Shown here: positions 8,745-16,906 of the stretch, piece after piece | Numbering within the stretch: the stretch's first letter is position 1 | Layout: every line of letters starts with the position of its first letter | Program-made: the position numbers and the translations under genes | The notes under the pieces: model-generated | Databases searched by the model: none | What the model saw: only the letters and a program-made list of their open reading frames with translations | Told to the model about the DNA's origin: nothing | Assembly (NCBI GenBank): GCA_965116235.1 | Contig: OZ220496.1 | Span: 186,001 to 250,000, forward strand | Length of the DNA: 64,000 nt | Reading direction: 5' to 3' | Origin: MPNP01 sp965116235 | GTDB taxonomy: Bacteria > Pseudomonadota > Alphaproteobacteria > Rhodobacterales > Rhodobacteraceae

Positions 8745-10759
8745 ACCCAAAAAATATCTATCTGCCGGCTTTGGTCGGAGTCTTATTGCTTGTTTCTTCT
8801 AGCTTGGCGAGCGCCATTGAAGGTGTTGAATGCAATCCTAATCGAGGCATTTGCATATCGACCGACTCAGGGGTACCGTTTCGTGTTCTGACTAAGCCCG
8901 CGGTAAACCTGTATTCAGAGAAAAACGAAAATAGTACCATCATAGAACGGGAGATTGTAGCGCTTCAGGCCTATTTCGTGAATGAAATGACAGAAGTTGC
9001 CTTTGATCGGACCACTATGGAGTCGACGGGCTGGTATTATGTCAGCCCAAGCCTTGGAGCACCATCAATCGGCTATCTCCGGGCCGAGGATGTCGTCCCT
9101 TGGCGCCAGGCTCTTGCCGTAGCATTCACTAATCCCGGCGCGTCAGAACGAAGACCCGTCATCATGTACGAATCGCTGCGCACCCTTGAGTCATCTCTAG
9201 CAGAAATCGACAGCCAGACCATTACCGGTGATCAATTGCACGCGAATATTGATGCTGGTAATCCTGCTGAAGGTATCATCACACGAGAACGCAATACTTG
9301 GACCGATATAGACGAAAGTTTTTATCTTATGCCAATCATTGAACACGATGATCTCTCAGTATATTACCCTGCGGATGACATGCGCGCACTTAGGGTGACA
9401 GTGCTCACTGATGAGGCCGCTACCGACCAAGCGAAAGCCTGTGATGTGTCAAGCAACGACTTCGATCAGTGTCAGGAAGATGCCGCGCAAGCTTCCAGTG
9501 GAGGCTTCTCCGGGCTGGGCATTGATGTTGTCTTTGTCGTCGATATGACGGCATCCATGGGGCCCTACATCGATGACGTACGACGATCAATCAGGCAGGT
9601 TGCACGCCGTTTGGGCGAGAGACCTGACGCTGGATCGATACGGTTTGGTCTCGTCGGTTATCGAGATAGCATTGAAGCAAACCCTGAACTCGAATGGACG
9701 GCTAAAGTATTCACGCCGGATCTCATCGAATCTGGCGAATTTGACTCTCTTCTCTCGTCCGAAACGCAGGTGGCAGAGGCAAATGTCAGTAGTGGTGACT
9801 TCTCAGAGGAAGTTTTTGCTGGAATGAAAGCAGCAGTGACCGAAGTTAACTGGCGGCCCGAAGCTGCGCGGATGATAATCCTTATCGGTGATGCAAGTGG
9901 TCACGATGCCATCCACATCAAAAGCACGACTGGTCTTGATGAAAAGGCAATACGTGATTTGACGGATAGTGAGGATATTTACACGGCGGCAATCTATGTT
10001 GGACAACAAACTGAAGATTTGGTTGTCGCTCGCCCACAGTATGAGACTATGGCTGCAGGCGATGAAGGAAACAAGGCGTTTTTTGAAGCTATTTCCGATA
10101 GTTCTGGTGAAACCGGTCTCGAAGAAAGCCTGAAGGCCTCAATTGAACAATTGCTAGAGTTTGTCCGATCAGGCGATTTCTCGGCCATCCAATCGGGGAG
10201 CGGTAGAGCAACCGATGCCATTCTTGCTGCTGCACGAGCTGCATTTGTTGATTACCTCGGAACAGGAGCGTCACCACCACCTTCAGTAACCGCGTGGGCT
10301 CTCGACCGTGATATCTCTGCATTTGACAAAAGGGCCCTTAAAGTAAAGGTCCTTGTCAGTCGTACAGATATCGAGAACCTGATTGACTTTCTGGACGGGC
10401 TCCTGACCCAGCTTGATACGCAACAGGTTTCAGGGAGTTCCTTCTTCGGGTCAGCACAACAGGGCGCCACGGCAACGACCTATGATCTTTCTCTTGCGCA
10501 AGGTGAACAGTTAAGCCAAGCCGGTGCACTGCCTGGGGCCATCTCCAACCTGCCATATAAAAGTGAGGTTTTGACCCTGACACTTGACGAGTTCAAAAAC
10601 GTGAGTGTAGATGAGCGAACTCGTATAGAAGAACGGTTACGGAGCCTTGTTAAATACTACGAGGCTTCATTGAGTAACACTGACGCTTGGGTCTCTCTGA
10701 ACAGTAGTGGTTCGGTACAAGACAGGGTTTTCTTGATGGACTTGGAGTGGTTGCCTTGA
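8741..10759 (+). CDS. Exported von Willebrand factor A protein with SH3-like N-terminal region (PpkA periplasmic-domain-like)
   Basis: A 672-residue protein. The ATG at 8741 was chosen because AAGGAG lies 7 bases upstream and the resulting N-terminus is a clean signal peptide (hydrophobic about residues 6-25, ending in SLASA). Residues about 40-140 resemble a bacterial SH3 domain, with VNLYSEKNENS and GWYYV. A vWA domain starts near residue 262 with the metal-binding MIDAS motif DMTAS (268-272), followed by GLVGYRD and an IILIGDASGHD strand. vWA domains bind protein partners through Mg2+. The T6SS kinase PpkA carries a vWA domain on its periplasmic side, but here no kinase domain is present. 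Last gene of the overlapping operon from 1080; likely the effector or scaffold that the ABC/SUMF1/lipoprotein module acts upon (inference). Confidence 0.75.
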   Translation: MNPKNIYLPALVGVLLLVSSSLASAIEGVECNPNRGICISTDSGVPFRVLTKPAVNLYSEKNENSTIIEREIVALQAYFVNEMTEVAFDRTTMESTGWYYVSPSLGAPSIGYLRAEDVVPWRQALAVAFTNPGASERRPVIMYESLRTLESSLAEIDSQTITGDQLHANIDAGNPAEGIITRERNTWTDIDESFYLMPIIEHDDLSVYYPADDMRALRVTVLTDEAATDQAKACDVSSNDFDQCQEDAAQASSGGFSGLGIDVVFVVDMTASMGPYIDDVRRSIRQVARRLGERPDAGSIRFGLVGYRDSIEANPELEWTAKVFTPDLIESGEFDSLLSSETQVAEANVSSGDFSEEVFAGMKAAVTEVNWRPEAARMIILIGDASGHDAIHIKSTTGLDEKAIRDLTDSEDIYTAAIYVGQQTEDLVVARPQYETMAAGDEGNKAFFEAISDSSGETGLEESLKASIEQLLEFVRSGDFSAIQSGSGRATDAILAAARAAFVDYLGTGASPPPSVTAWALDRDISAFDKRALKVKVLVSRTDIENLIDFLDGLLTQLDTQQVSGSSFFGSAQQGATATTYDLSLAQGEQLSQAGALPGAISNLPYKSEVLTLTLDEFKNVSVDERTRIEERLRSLVKYYEASLSNTDAWVSLNSSGSVQDRVFLMDLEWLP

Positions 10760-11136
10760 TCAAACGATTACCATCTGCCTTTGTCGGTTGCATGGGAGCG
10801 AAACGGCCTAGGCCATCTTGAACTATATACGTGCCGGGTGATTAATTGCAGGTTTGGGCAGTTGAAATGGGGTCGGAACAGCTGTAGAGCTCTTGAACAG
10901 CATAATGAACAATGAGTGATGGAGTAGAATGTCTCCCATCCCAACCAGCTGTATTTGCTAAGAGCCGTTGGGGTGGAACAGGCACAGAAAAGACGAAAGA
11001 AATTGCACGTCGGCTTGAGGATCCGGAGCATGTGTTCGGTTATGAAGTTATACATAAGGTAGCATTTCCTCAAAGACCTACTTAAAACAATTTGAATGTA
11101 TCGTTAGTTGCAGAAATGTTTGATTAGGATAGGACA
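10760..11136. other. 377-base gap, possibly transposase debris
   Basis: No gene is supported. One frame around 10960-11060 reads a stretch containing WGGTGTEK, EIARRLEDPEHV and YEVIHKV, loosely reminiscent of the region of IS30-type transposases preceding the catalytic domain. It is short, has no start and contains stops on both sides, so it is listed only as possible debris. No terminator hairpin with a T-run was noticed. Confidence 0.2.
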
Positions 11137-11166
11137 GTGAGCATTGTATCGACTCAGAAAAATGGC

Positions 11167-11559
11167 ATGAAGCGATTGACACTAACATTGGCCTTGACAC
11201 TTGGCATGGTGTTGCCGGCCACCGGGGAGATCACGTACGAAGACCTCGTCAGAGTGGACCGAGAATACCAGCCCAAATATTCTCGTATGCAAGCCAAGAA
11301 AGAGGAAATCATACGAAAAGAGGAACAGCTGGTATCATTAAACAGCAATTGTTATCTTTATTGGCAGTCCAATCTAGGAGCTAAGACCCGCTCCGAAGCC
11401 CTCCAGTCCGATTGGAACTACAATGCCCTGTCTGCTCTAACCCGAATGTGTGCCAATGTTCAAGAAATGTATTTGGACGCCCGGATCGCCATTCTTGACT
11501 CCCATATTGAGCAACGGATCCATCTGCTTGATAACCTTGAGGGCCTTATCAATGAATAA
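11167..11559 (+). CDS. Small exported helical protein, unknown function
   Basis: A 130-residue protein starting at the ATG at 11167, which directly begins a signal peptide (Lys-Arg then a hydrophobic run, cleavage near ATG-EI). An in-frame GTG at 11137 would only add ten residues before the signal. The mature part is Glu/Lys/Gln-rich and probably helical, with a central Cys pair and a closing amphipathic segment. The general plan (signal peptide, about 110 helical residues, YLDARI followed by HIEQRI) faintly resembles the tandem exported proteins at 24.9-25.9 kb (FYLQSRIDVL). That relationship is suggestive only. It stands alone, 377 bases after the vWA operon. Confidence 0.5.
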   Translation: MKRLTLTLALTLGMVLPATGEITYEDLVRVDREYQPKYSRMQAKKEEIIRKEEQLVSLNSNCYLYWQSNLGAKTRSEALQSDWNYNALSALTRMCANVQEMYLDARIAILDSHIEQRIHLLDNLEGLINE

Positions 11560-11762
11560 GTCAAAGCTTGCTTCGGAGCCATTACAAAATGTTTGTACAA
11601 GCGCGGACATTGGTTTATGGATTGTTACGTGTAATTCACCCTGCCGGTGCTTTGCATAGTTCTGTTTCGAACAGTAAGTACATCAGCGTAGACGGGTCAG
11701 TTCGGCTTCCAGAGCCCAAAACTGCCAGCGGCATTTGTCTACTATATAACACATATCACTGA

Positions 11763-11962
11763 TAGTATGTGCAAAACAAAAGGTTTCAATTCTGGTACTT
11801 TTTAATCGACAGTTTCCGGTTTTTCTGGTAACTTCGATGATCAGGGGCTCACGCCCTACCACATGGTAGCCCAATTGACTCAATCATTCATGTGGAATAC
11901 GACGCAAGTCGGCCTTTCAGAGTCCCGAAAAACGGGTGTCAAATGATTAAAACGAACCATTA
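11763..11962. mobile_element. MITE copy 1, about 200 bp
   Basis: A 200-base non-coding element clearly related to the one at 22704-22904. Shared blocks include TTTCAATTCTGGT near the left end, an ATGT-GAA-AC-ACGCA-GTCG block in the right third and CAAATGATTAAAACG near the right end. The ends are imperfect inverted repeats (TAGT... / ...CCATTA) ending in TA, as in IS630/Tc1-type elements. The left terminal repeat is more decayed than in copy 2. It contains no gene. Confidence 0.65.
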
Positions 11963-11981
11963 GCCACCAATAAATTAGGGG

Positions 11982-12000
11982 GCTTATATACCTAACTTGA
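11982..12000 (+). repeat. 19-bp inverted repeat, left copy, flanking the ATPase-ankyrin gene
   Basis: GCTTATATACCTAACTTGA is repeated exactly and inverted at 14347-14365. The similarity extends outward on both sides as an AATT(A/T)AGGGG block. The pair brackets a 2.4-kb unit containing one gene. A related GGTATATAATCCCC sequence without a partner occurs near 40840. Confidence 0.6.
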
Positions 12001-12115
12001 AAGTCATGTCTTGAATTGTTCCGAGGTTTCATATGAGCGAACTGAACGGCGTGTCTCGGGGCTACTTCACACGGGACCGGCTCTTGAGATACGAGACATA
12101 CAGACCAATGGTTCA
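11996..12115 (+). repeat. Degenerate direct repeat, left copy (partner at 14208-14303)
   Basis: Starts with CTTGAAAGTCA and ends with a CTTGAGA-A-GAGAC-T-C-G-CAATG block. The same order of blocks is found at 14208-14303 in the same orientation, roughly two thirds identical by eye. The sequence just beyond the left copy (12106-12131) ends in GCCACCA and contains GGTTCAAGTCC, resembling the 3' end of a tRNA, but the rest of a tRNA cannot be folded. Confidence 0.4.
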
Positions 12116-12138
12116 AGTCCGCTTCAGCCACCATACTT

Positions 12139-14019
12139 TCATGGTCCGGGTCTGTTCGCCTTAGACGAATCGGTGATTGATGTGGACGTATTATTCTCGG
12201 CTTCCGGATCGGGCATCGCCGGCTCGCCGACGGACCGTTTCACTTCGGAGTCATTGGCCTGCGGATTCCCTGAGTCAGGTGGGGGTGAAGTCACCGGGTT
12301 CTCATCGTGCGGGACATGACCACTGTTTTCAGCCCTTCTCCCGCCGTCTGGCACCGTATTCCTGTCGGGGTTCGGAGGTCGTTGATTCAGTTGGTGAAGG
12401 CTGGTGGTCTTCCGGGAAGCCTGGCGGCGCGGAGTCGAATGGCTATCATGGGAGTCATGAGGCCTGGCCCCCGCCGCCATAAGCATGTCCCGTGCCCGGT
12501 CGCTACCGGCCCGATTGGCATAATCCAGCGGCGTGTGGCCAGCCGCGTCGGTCGTGTTGACATCGGCACCTTCATTCACAAGGGTGGCTAGCCCCTGCTC
12601 GGCGTTGGCTTGGGCGGCCAGATGCAGGGGCGTGCGTCCCCATTGATCAAGGGGTTGAATGGAAGCACCGGCCCGATGCAGTTCAGTAATGACGCGTGGC
12701 CAGCTGTCCTGGGCGGCGACATGCATGGCGGTTCGCCCCCACGCATCGGTGGCCTCAACGTCACAGCTACTGTCTAGCTCGTTCCGGACATGATCGATGT
12801 CACCTTTCATGACCCATTCGTGGAGTGGCGGAGCCGTTTTCGACACGGCAAAGGAGTGCAGGGAGGGAATGGGACAGGCGAAGAGGTTCTTGGATATAGT
12901 ATGATCAATAAGGCCCAGACGAAGCATGTCATCCCATTTAGGAACGGGAATGAGGGGGTCATGACTCTCTTGCCAGATCTTTCGTGCATGACGCATGATG
13001 TCTTCCTGCGAATGGGATTTGTGGCCCAGTCCGGCCATGAACCGGCCCATCAGTCTGACATTGGCCTGCCACGGCTCCAGGCGAGTATCGTAATAATTCG
13101 TGCGCATGGCGACGGCCTCCCTTTGCACAGGCCAGAAAGCGACCGAGTCGAGATCGCCGTGTGTGGCAAGCAATTGCTTCCCCAGGGCACTGAAACCATT
13201 ATGCAGATGCTTGGGCCAGCCTTGGGACCAGCGCCAGAGAGTTCGTGTCCATAAGTCTTGGCTGTCTGGCGTTCCGCTGATGCCGTAACAATTAAGGAAT
13301 TTCCGGAACGACAGAACCACCTGGTTCGGTGTCAGTCGCGGGAGCGGGGGGACGACGATATTAGCCAGGCGTGACACGCCCATTTTGCCAAGCACGGCCC
13401 GGCTGTTGGACAGACCCGCCATGACGGGCAGGATCGGCAAGCCGCCGCTCCCGCCCTCCAGCCGCACAAGGGCGCGGGCGATCGCACCGCTATCATCCCA
13501 TGCGGCCAGCTGGATCTCGTCGATCATCAGCATCACGGTCCACCCCTTGGGCAGCCGAGGTCGGGACTCTGCGGCCCGAGGCCGCAGATTGATTCCGGTC
13601 CCCATGACCGAGCCGCCCTGCAACCGGCCCAGGGATTGGCGGAACAGTCGCCGCAGGAGACCATAGCCGATATGATCCTTGGCCGTGATGATCTGCTCCT
13701 TTATGACATGATAGATGGCATCCGTTGACATGTCGCCGGGGTCACTGATGAGTATCGGGAGGATGCGAACGCCGTTGACGGGCTTTTTCAGCGTACTCCA
13801 GCATCGGTCTCTCAGCGTATAAAGCACGGCAGTCTTGCCGATGCCGGGAGCACCCGTAATCAGCTGCAGCAACCCGTTCGCGTTCCGCGTGGCAATGCCC
13901 CTGGCAAGAGTCATGATCTCGTCTATGATCTCGTCGCGTCCGGCAAAGACCGGGTGGAGCTGACGATCGCCGTAGCGGATCAACTCACGCAGTCTTTCGG
14001 GCTTGAACTCCTGGGCCAT
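12139..14019 (-). CDS. P-loop (AAA/STAND-like) ATPase with C-terminal ankyrin repeats
   Basis: A 626-residue protein. The ATG at 14019 is preferred over the one at 14088 because a promoter-like -10 element lies between them. Walker A is GAPGIGKT (about residues 56-63) and Walker B VMLMIDE (162-168). The following GL-S/LPRLTP pattern suits a STAND/archaeal-type ATPase that senses a signal and oligomerises. Ankyrin repeats occupy about residues 410-530 (GRTAMHVAAQ, GRTPLHLAAQ, GHTPLDYA motifs), then a low-complexity Pro/Ser/Asn-rich tail of about 100 residues. Ankyrin repeats bind proteins; a NTPase plus sensor architecture is common in anti-phage and programmed-death proteins (inference from architecture only). 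It is a lone gene bracketed by inverted and direct repeats, consistent with acquisition as a unit. Confidence 0.7.
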   Translation of the reverse strand: MAQEFKPERLRELIRYGDRQLHPVFAGRDEIIDEIMTLARGIATRNANGLLQLITGAPGIGKTAVLYTLRDRCWSTLKKPVNGVRILPILISDPGDMSTDAIYHVIKEQIITAKDHIGYGLLRRLFRQSLGRLQGGSVMGTGINLRPRAAESRPRLPKGWTVMLMIDEIQLAAWDDSGAIARALVRLEGGSGGLPILPVMAGLSNSRAVLGKMGVSRLANIVVPPLPRLTPNQVVLSFRKFLNCYGISGTPDSQDLWTRTLWRWSQGWPKHLHNGFSALGKQLLATHGDLDSVAFWPVQREAVAMRTNYYDTRLEPWQANVRLMGRFMAGLGHKSHSQEDIMRHARKIWQESHDPLIPVPKWDDMLRLGLIDHTISKNLFACPIPSLHSFAVSKTAPPLHEWVMKGDIDHVRNELDSSCDVEATDAWGRTAMHVAAQDSWPRVITELHRAGASIQPLDQWGRTPLHLAAQANAEQGLATLVNEGADVNTTDAAGHTPLDYANRAGSDRARDMLMAAGARPHDSHDSHSTPRRQASRKTTSLHQLNQRPPNPDRNTVPDGGRRAENSGHVPHDENPVTSPPPDSGNPQANDSEVKRSVGEPAMPDPEAENNTSTSITDSSKANRPGP

Positions 14020-14073
14020 GGTGCTAATCCTTTGTGCTGCGCAGCGGGGCGGCATGTGACCGCTGTATGTCTT

Positions 14074-14104
14074 GTTATATGGTAACATGCCATGATCGTG
14101 TCAA
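14074..14104 (-). promoter_or_regulatory. Candidate sigma70 promoter for the ATPase-ankyrin gene
   Basis: On the minus strand TTGACA (14104-14099) is followed, after 19 bases, by TATAAC (14079-14074). Spacing is slightly long. It lies about 55 bases upstream of the ATG at 14019 and supports that start. Confidence 0.4.
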
Positions 14105-14207
14105 GCCGGCTGACAATATCCGCGACGTTTCACGCCCGGGATCACCCGTCCGGAAAGACTCGTTCGGATTCTCTTGCAGACACTGTCCCGGGCTATAACA
14201 TGCCCAG

Positions 14208-14303
14208 CTTGAAAGTCAGATTCTGAACGAATTCATCACCATGATGTCGCAGGGTCACTTAATGCAGAACAGGCCCTTGAGACAAGAGACCTGCCGGTCA
14301 ATG
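14208..14303 (+). repeat. Degenerate direct repeat, right copy
   Basis: Partner of 11996-12115; see that entry. Here the tRNA-like 3' extension is absent. Confidence 0.4.
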
Positions 14304-14346
14304 ACAAAAGCTCGCTTTCTTATTGACACTCGCAAATGGTCCCGCG

Positions 14347-14365
14347 TCAAGTTAGGTATATAAGC
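14347..14365 (-). repeat. 19-bp inverted repeat, right copy
   Basis: Exact reverse complement of 11982-12000, followed outward by CCCCTAAATTAGG. It lies 60 bases from the end of the mlrC gene and closes the 2.4-kb ATPase-ankyrin unit. Confidence 0.6.
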
Positions 14366-14423
14366 CCCTAAATTAGGAACTGAAGTGATGTAAAGGATTG
14401 CTCCCACAGTTACCCTGAATCGT

Positions 14424-15896
14424 TCAGGAAAAGTTCGGACTGGCGACGATAGGCCAAATTTTCCGGTCTAGTTTTTTGTATGGAGTAATACGAGGATCAT
14501 GCGGATAAGGCGCATTGCTGTTGACATACACGATTCTATTTGCCAGCTTGGAAAATCCCGCGCGAAAGTGGTTGGTCGACTTGACCACAAGTACGCTTTT
14601 ATGGTTCGGATCAATCCCGACACAGGTAAAAATTTCCGGCGTGTAAGCTTGAACACGATTCTCGCATAAAACGACCTCTATTCCATTTTCCAGCCGAATA
14701 GAGGCACATCGACCGATCCTTGCCACAGAACCACCAAACTGCATGTATCCATCTTCGTTGAGTCCGATTACCATGACATGTTCATCAATCGGTTCACCGA
14801 GATCAGGGCCAGACTTGGCACCAAAGCGAAGCGGAATGTGGGTACCAATACCGGCAGCAAAACAGAATCGGACGGCGATCGGATCCCAGATGCTAGCGAG
14901 GGCAGCAGATTCAATACCTCGGTTGATGAGTTCCTGGAGTATCACTGTTGAATCGCCAGCCACTCCCCCTCCGGGATTGTCCCAGACGTCTGCCAGCAGC
15001 AATGGCCCCTCGGCTGATGACATGCCAAGTTGATCAAGCGCTTCGCGTGGATTCAGCAGTTCCATGCGAGTTGTACCCCGCATGGAATGAAGTTCAAGCC
15101 CAAGCTTGTGCGCCAATGCTTCCCCCTTCTCTGAGGATCCATCGGTAACTACAATGATTTTTGTACCTATTTCGGGGACGTCGCCGCCAAGGAAACCGTG
15201 TACAACAGAAATCGAAAGAACGTCGGGAAGTTCAGACTCCAAGGCAACAATTCGATCGACAAACCTGCGCATGGGATCTCTCGTGGTGGGAAATACGTCG
15301 ATCATGAGGCAGTCGAAGACGGAGAGGCACGGCGAGACGTCTCCCTGTACCGTTTGAGAAACAATATCAACAAGTTCTCGTGCACGTTCCATCACGTCCG
15401 TGTGTGGAAATTCCTTGAACGTTATGGCTACATCCAAAGCATCGGAACACTGCCTTGTAAAGTGACTGTGCGGGTCAAATGTCGCCCCGATTGGCGTTTG
15501 GGCTCCGACGACCTGACGAACAGCCGATAGAAGATCCCCTTCGCAGTCGTCATACCCCCGAGCGACCATGGCTCCGTGCAGACCGAGCAAGACAGCGTCC
15601 ACCGGCATTGCATCCTGAAGTTGATTGATGATTTCGTCCCGCAATTGCTCATAGGCCTGTTTTCCGACAATTCCCCCGGGTTCAGCCCAGGCCGCAGTAC
15701 CTTCCACGATTTCAATGTTCCCTTGGGCTCGGTCCCGGTACTCGCGCAACGCAATGAATGGTGCGCTGCACAATGAGGGGACATCCGGATGCATTCCCGG
15801 CGGGTAGTAGAAATTGTCCTTGAAGTCCTGAAGGTCCGTGAAGACAGGAGAAAACGTGTTGGTCTCCGTTGCCAGCGAGGCCACAAAAAATTTCAT
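14424..15896 (-). CDS. mlrC: MlrC-family (M81) metallopeptidase
   Basis: A 490-residue cytoplasmic protein of the MlrC/DUF1485 family, named after microcystinase C, which opens or degrades linear cyclic-peptide products using zinc. Recognisable parts are the N-terminal ATETNTFSP segment, LLGLHGAMVA, GATFDPHSHFT and the DVWDNPGGGVAGDS block of the C-terminal domain; Asp/His residues in these segments are the expected metal ligands. Its start overlaps the stop of the upstream ABC ATPase (ATGA), making it the last gene of a dipeptide-transporter operon. The context suggests it processes an imported peptide or amide, but the natural substrate is unknown. Full length for the family. Confidence 0.85.
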   Translation of the reverse strand: MKFFVASLATETNTFSPVFTDLQDFKDNFYYPPGMHPDVPSLCSAPFIALREYRDRAQGNIEIVEGTAAWAEPGGIVGKQAYEQLRDEIINQLQDAMPVDAVLLGLHGAMVARGYDDCEGDLLSAVRQVVGAQTPIGATFDPHSHFTRQCSDALDVAITFKEFPHTDVMERARELVDIVSQTVQGDVSPCLSVFDCLMIDVFPTTRDPMRRFVDRIVALESELPDVLSISVVHGFLGGDVPEIGTKIIVVTDGSSEKGEALAHKLGLELHSMRGTTRMELLNPREALDQLGMSSAEGPLLLADVWDNPGGGVAGDSTVILQELINRGIESAALASIWDPIAVRFCFAAGIGTHIPLRFGAKSGPDLGEPIDEHVMVIGLNEDGYMQFGGSVARIGRCASIRLENGIEVVLCENRVQAYTPEIFTCVGIDPNHKSVLVVKSTNHFRAGFSKLANRIVYVNSNAPYPHDPRITPYKKLDRKIWPIVASPNFS

Positions 15897-16906
15897 GCGG
15901 ACACGTCTCCCTGCCTGTCAATGCTGTTCACATGATGACATGCCGCACCATGTGCGTTGCCGAGCGGAATCATGTCTGGGACATCGGTTGAGCAGAGCGT
16001 GGTGGCATGCGGGCAACGAGGACGATATCGGCATCCGGGCGGCGGCGAGGCCGGGTTGGGCGGATCTCCGGTTGCGGCAAGCAGTCGGACCGGACGGCCG
16101 GGGTCGGCTACTGGCGACGACGCAACAAGAGCCATCGTGTACGGATGACGCGGACAATCAAGAACGGCTCGTGTCGGACCACTCTCGACGATGCGACCCA
16201 GATACATGACGGCGATGCGGCTGCAAAGATGACGGACAATGTGCAAATCATGCGACACGAACAGCAGAGCCAATCCCAAGTTCTGGCGAAGGGCGGCAAT
16301 CAGGTTGAGGATCTGGGCCTGGAGCGATACGTCCAGAGCGGAAACTGGCTCGTCCGCAAGAATGAGGGCCGGTTCCGTCACGACCGCTCTGGCGATGGCA
16401 ATCCGTTGGCGTTGACCACCGCTGAATTCATGCGGAAAGCGGTCGGCATCGGCCACGGTCAGACCAACGGCACTCAGAATCTCTGATACGCGCTGACGGC
16501 GGGAATCCCGTGTTCCGATCCGGTGAATTTCCAGTGGCTCGGCGATCAGCTGACCGACCTTCATTCTTGGATTCAACGATCCGCCGGGATCTTGAAATAT
16601 CATGTGCAAGTTCTTGCTCACCATCCGCCGTTCCAAGCCCTTCATGGAAGACAGGTTTTTCCCGCTGAAGAAGATCTGGCCAGCCGCGATCGGAGCCAGC
16701 CCACAAATCGCCCGGCTTAGCGAGGACTTTCCGCAACCGGTTTCACCAACGAGACCGACCGATTCCCCCTGCTCGATCGACAGACTCACCGAATCGACAG
16801 CATTGAACGATCGGGAAAAACCGAACAGTCTTCTTGATGGGAGACCATAGGAGACAGTGAGCTCAATTACCTCGAGCAAGGCTCTTCCGGTAGCTGGCAA
16901 AGTCAT
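15893..16906 (-). CDS. Oligopeptide/dipeptide ABC transporter ATPase, DppF/OppF type
   Basis: A 337-residue ATPase. The ATG at 16906 overlaps the stop of the preceding ATPase gene (ATGA) and is preferred to one ten codons upstream. Features: Walker A GETGCGKSS, Q-loop MIFQDP, signature FSGGQRQR, Walker B LILADEP, H-loop SHD, and the oligopeptide-specific C-terminal Cys motif region (GCRYRPRCPHAT...C), which in DppF/OppF relatives can bind an iron-sulfur cluster. It pairs with the upstream DppD-like ATPase beneath the DppB/DppC permeases. Confidence 0.9.
   Translation of the reverse strand: MTLPATGRALLEVIELTVSYGLPSRRLFGFSRSFNAVDSVSLSIEQGESVGLVGETGCGKSSLSRAICGLAPIAAGQIFFSGKNLSSMKGLERRMVSKNLHMIFQDPGGSLNPRMKVGQLIAEPLEIHRIGTRDSRRQRVSEILSAVGLTVADADRFPHEFSGGQRQRIAIARAVVTEPALILADEPVSALDVSLQAQILNLIAALRQNLGLALLFVSHDLHIVRHLCSRIAVMYLGRIVESGPTRAVLDCPRHPYTMALVASSPVADPGRPVRLLAATGDPPNPASPPPGCRYRPRCPHATTLCSTDVPDMIPLGNAHGAACHHVNSIDRQGDVSA

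Noticed and set aside
10960..11060. An IS30 transposase gene
   Set aside because: Fewer than 40 codons of weak resemblance, no catalytic residues and no element ends.
12092..12131. A tRNA gene
   Set aside because: Only the 3' end is tRNA-like; T stem pairing is poor and no matching 5' acceptor, D or anticodon arm is found upstream.
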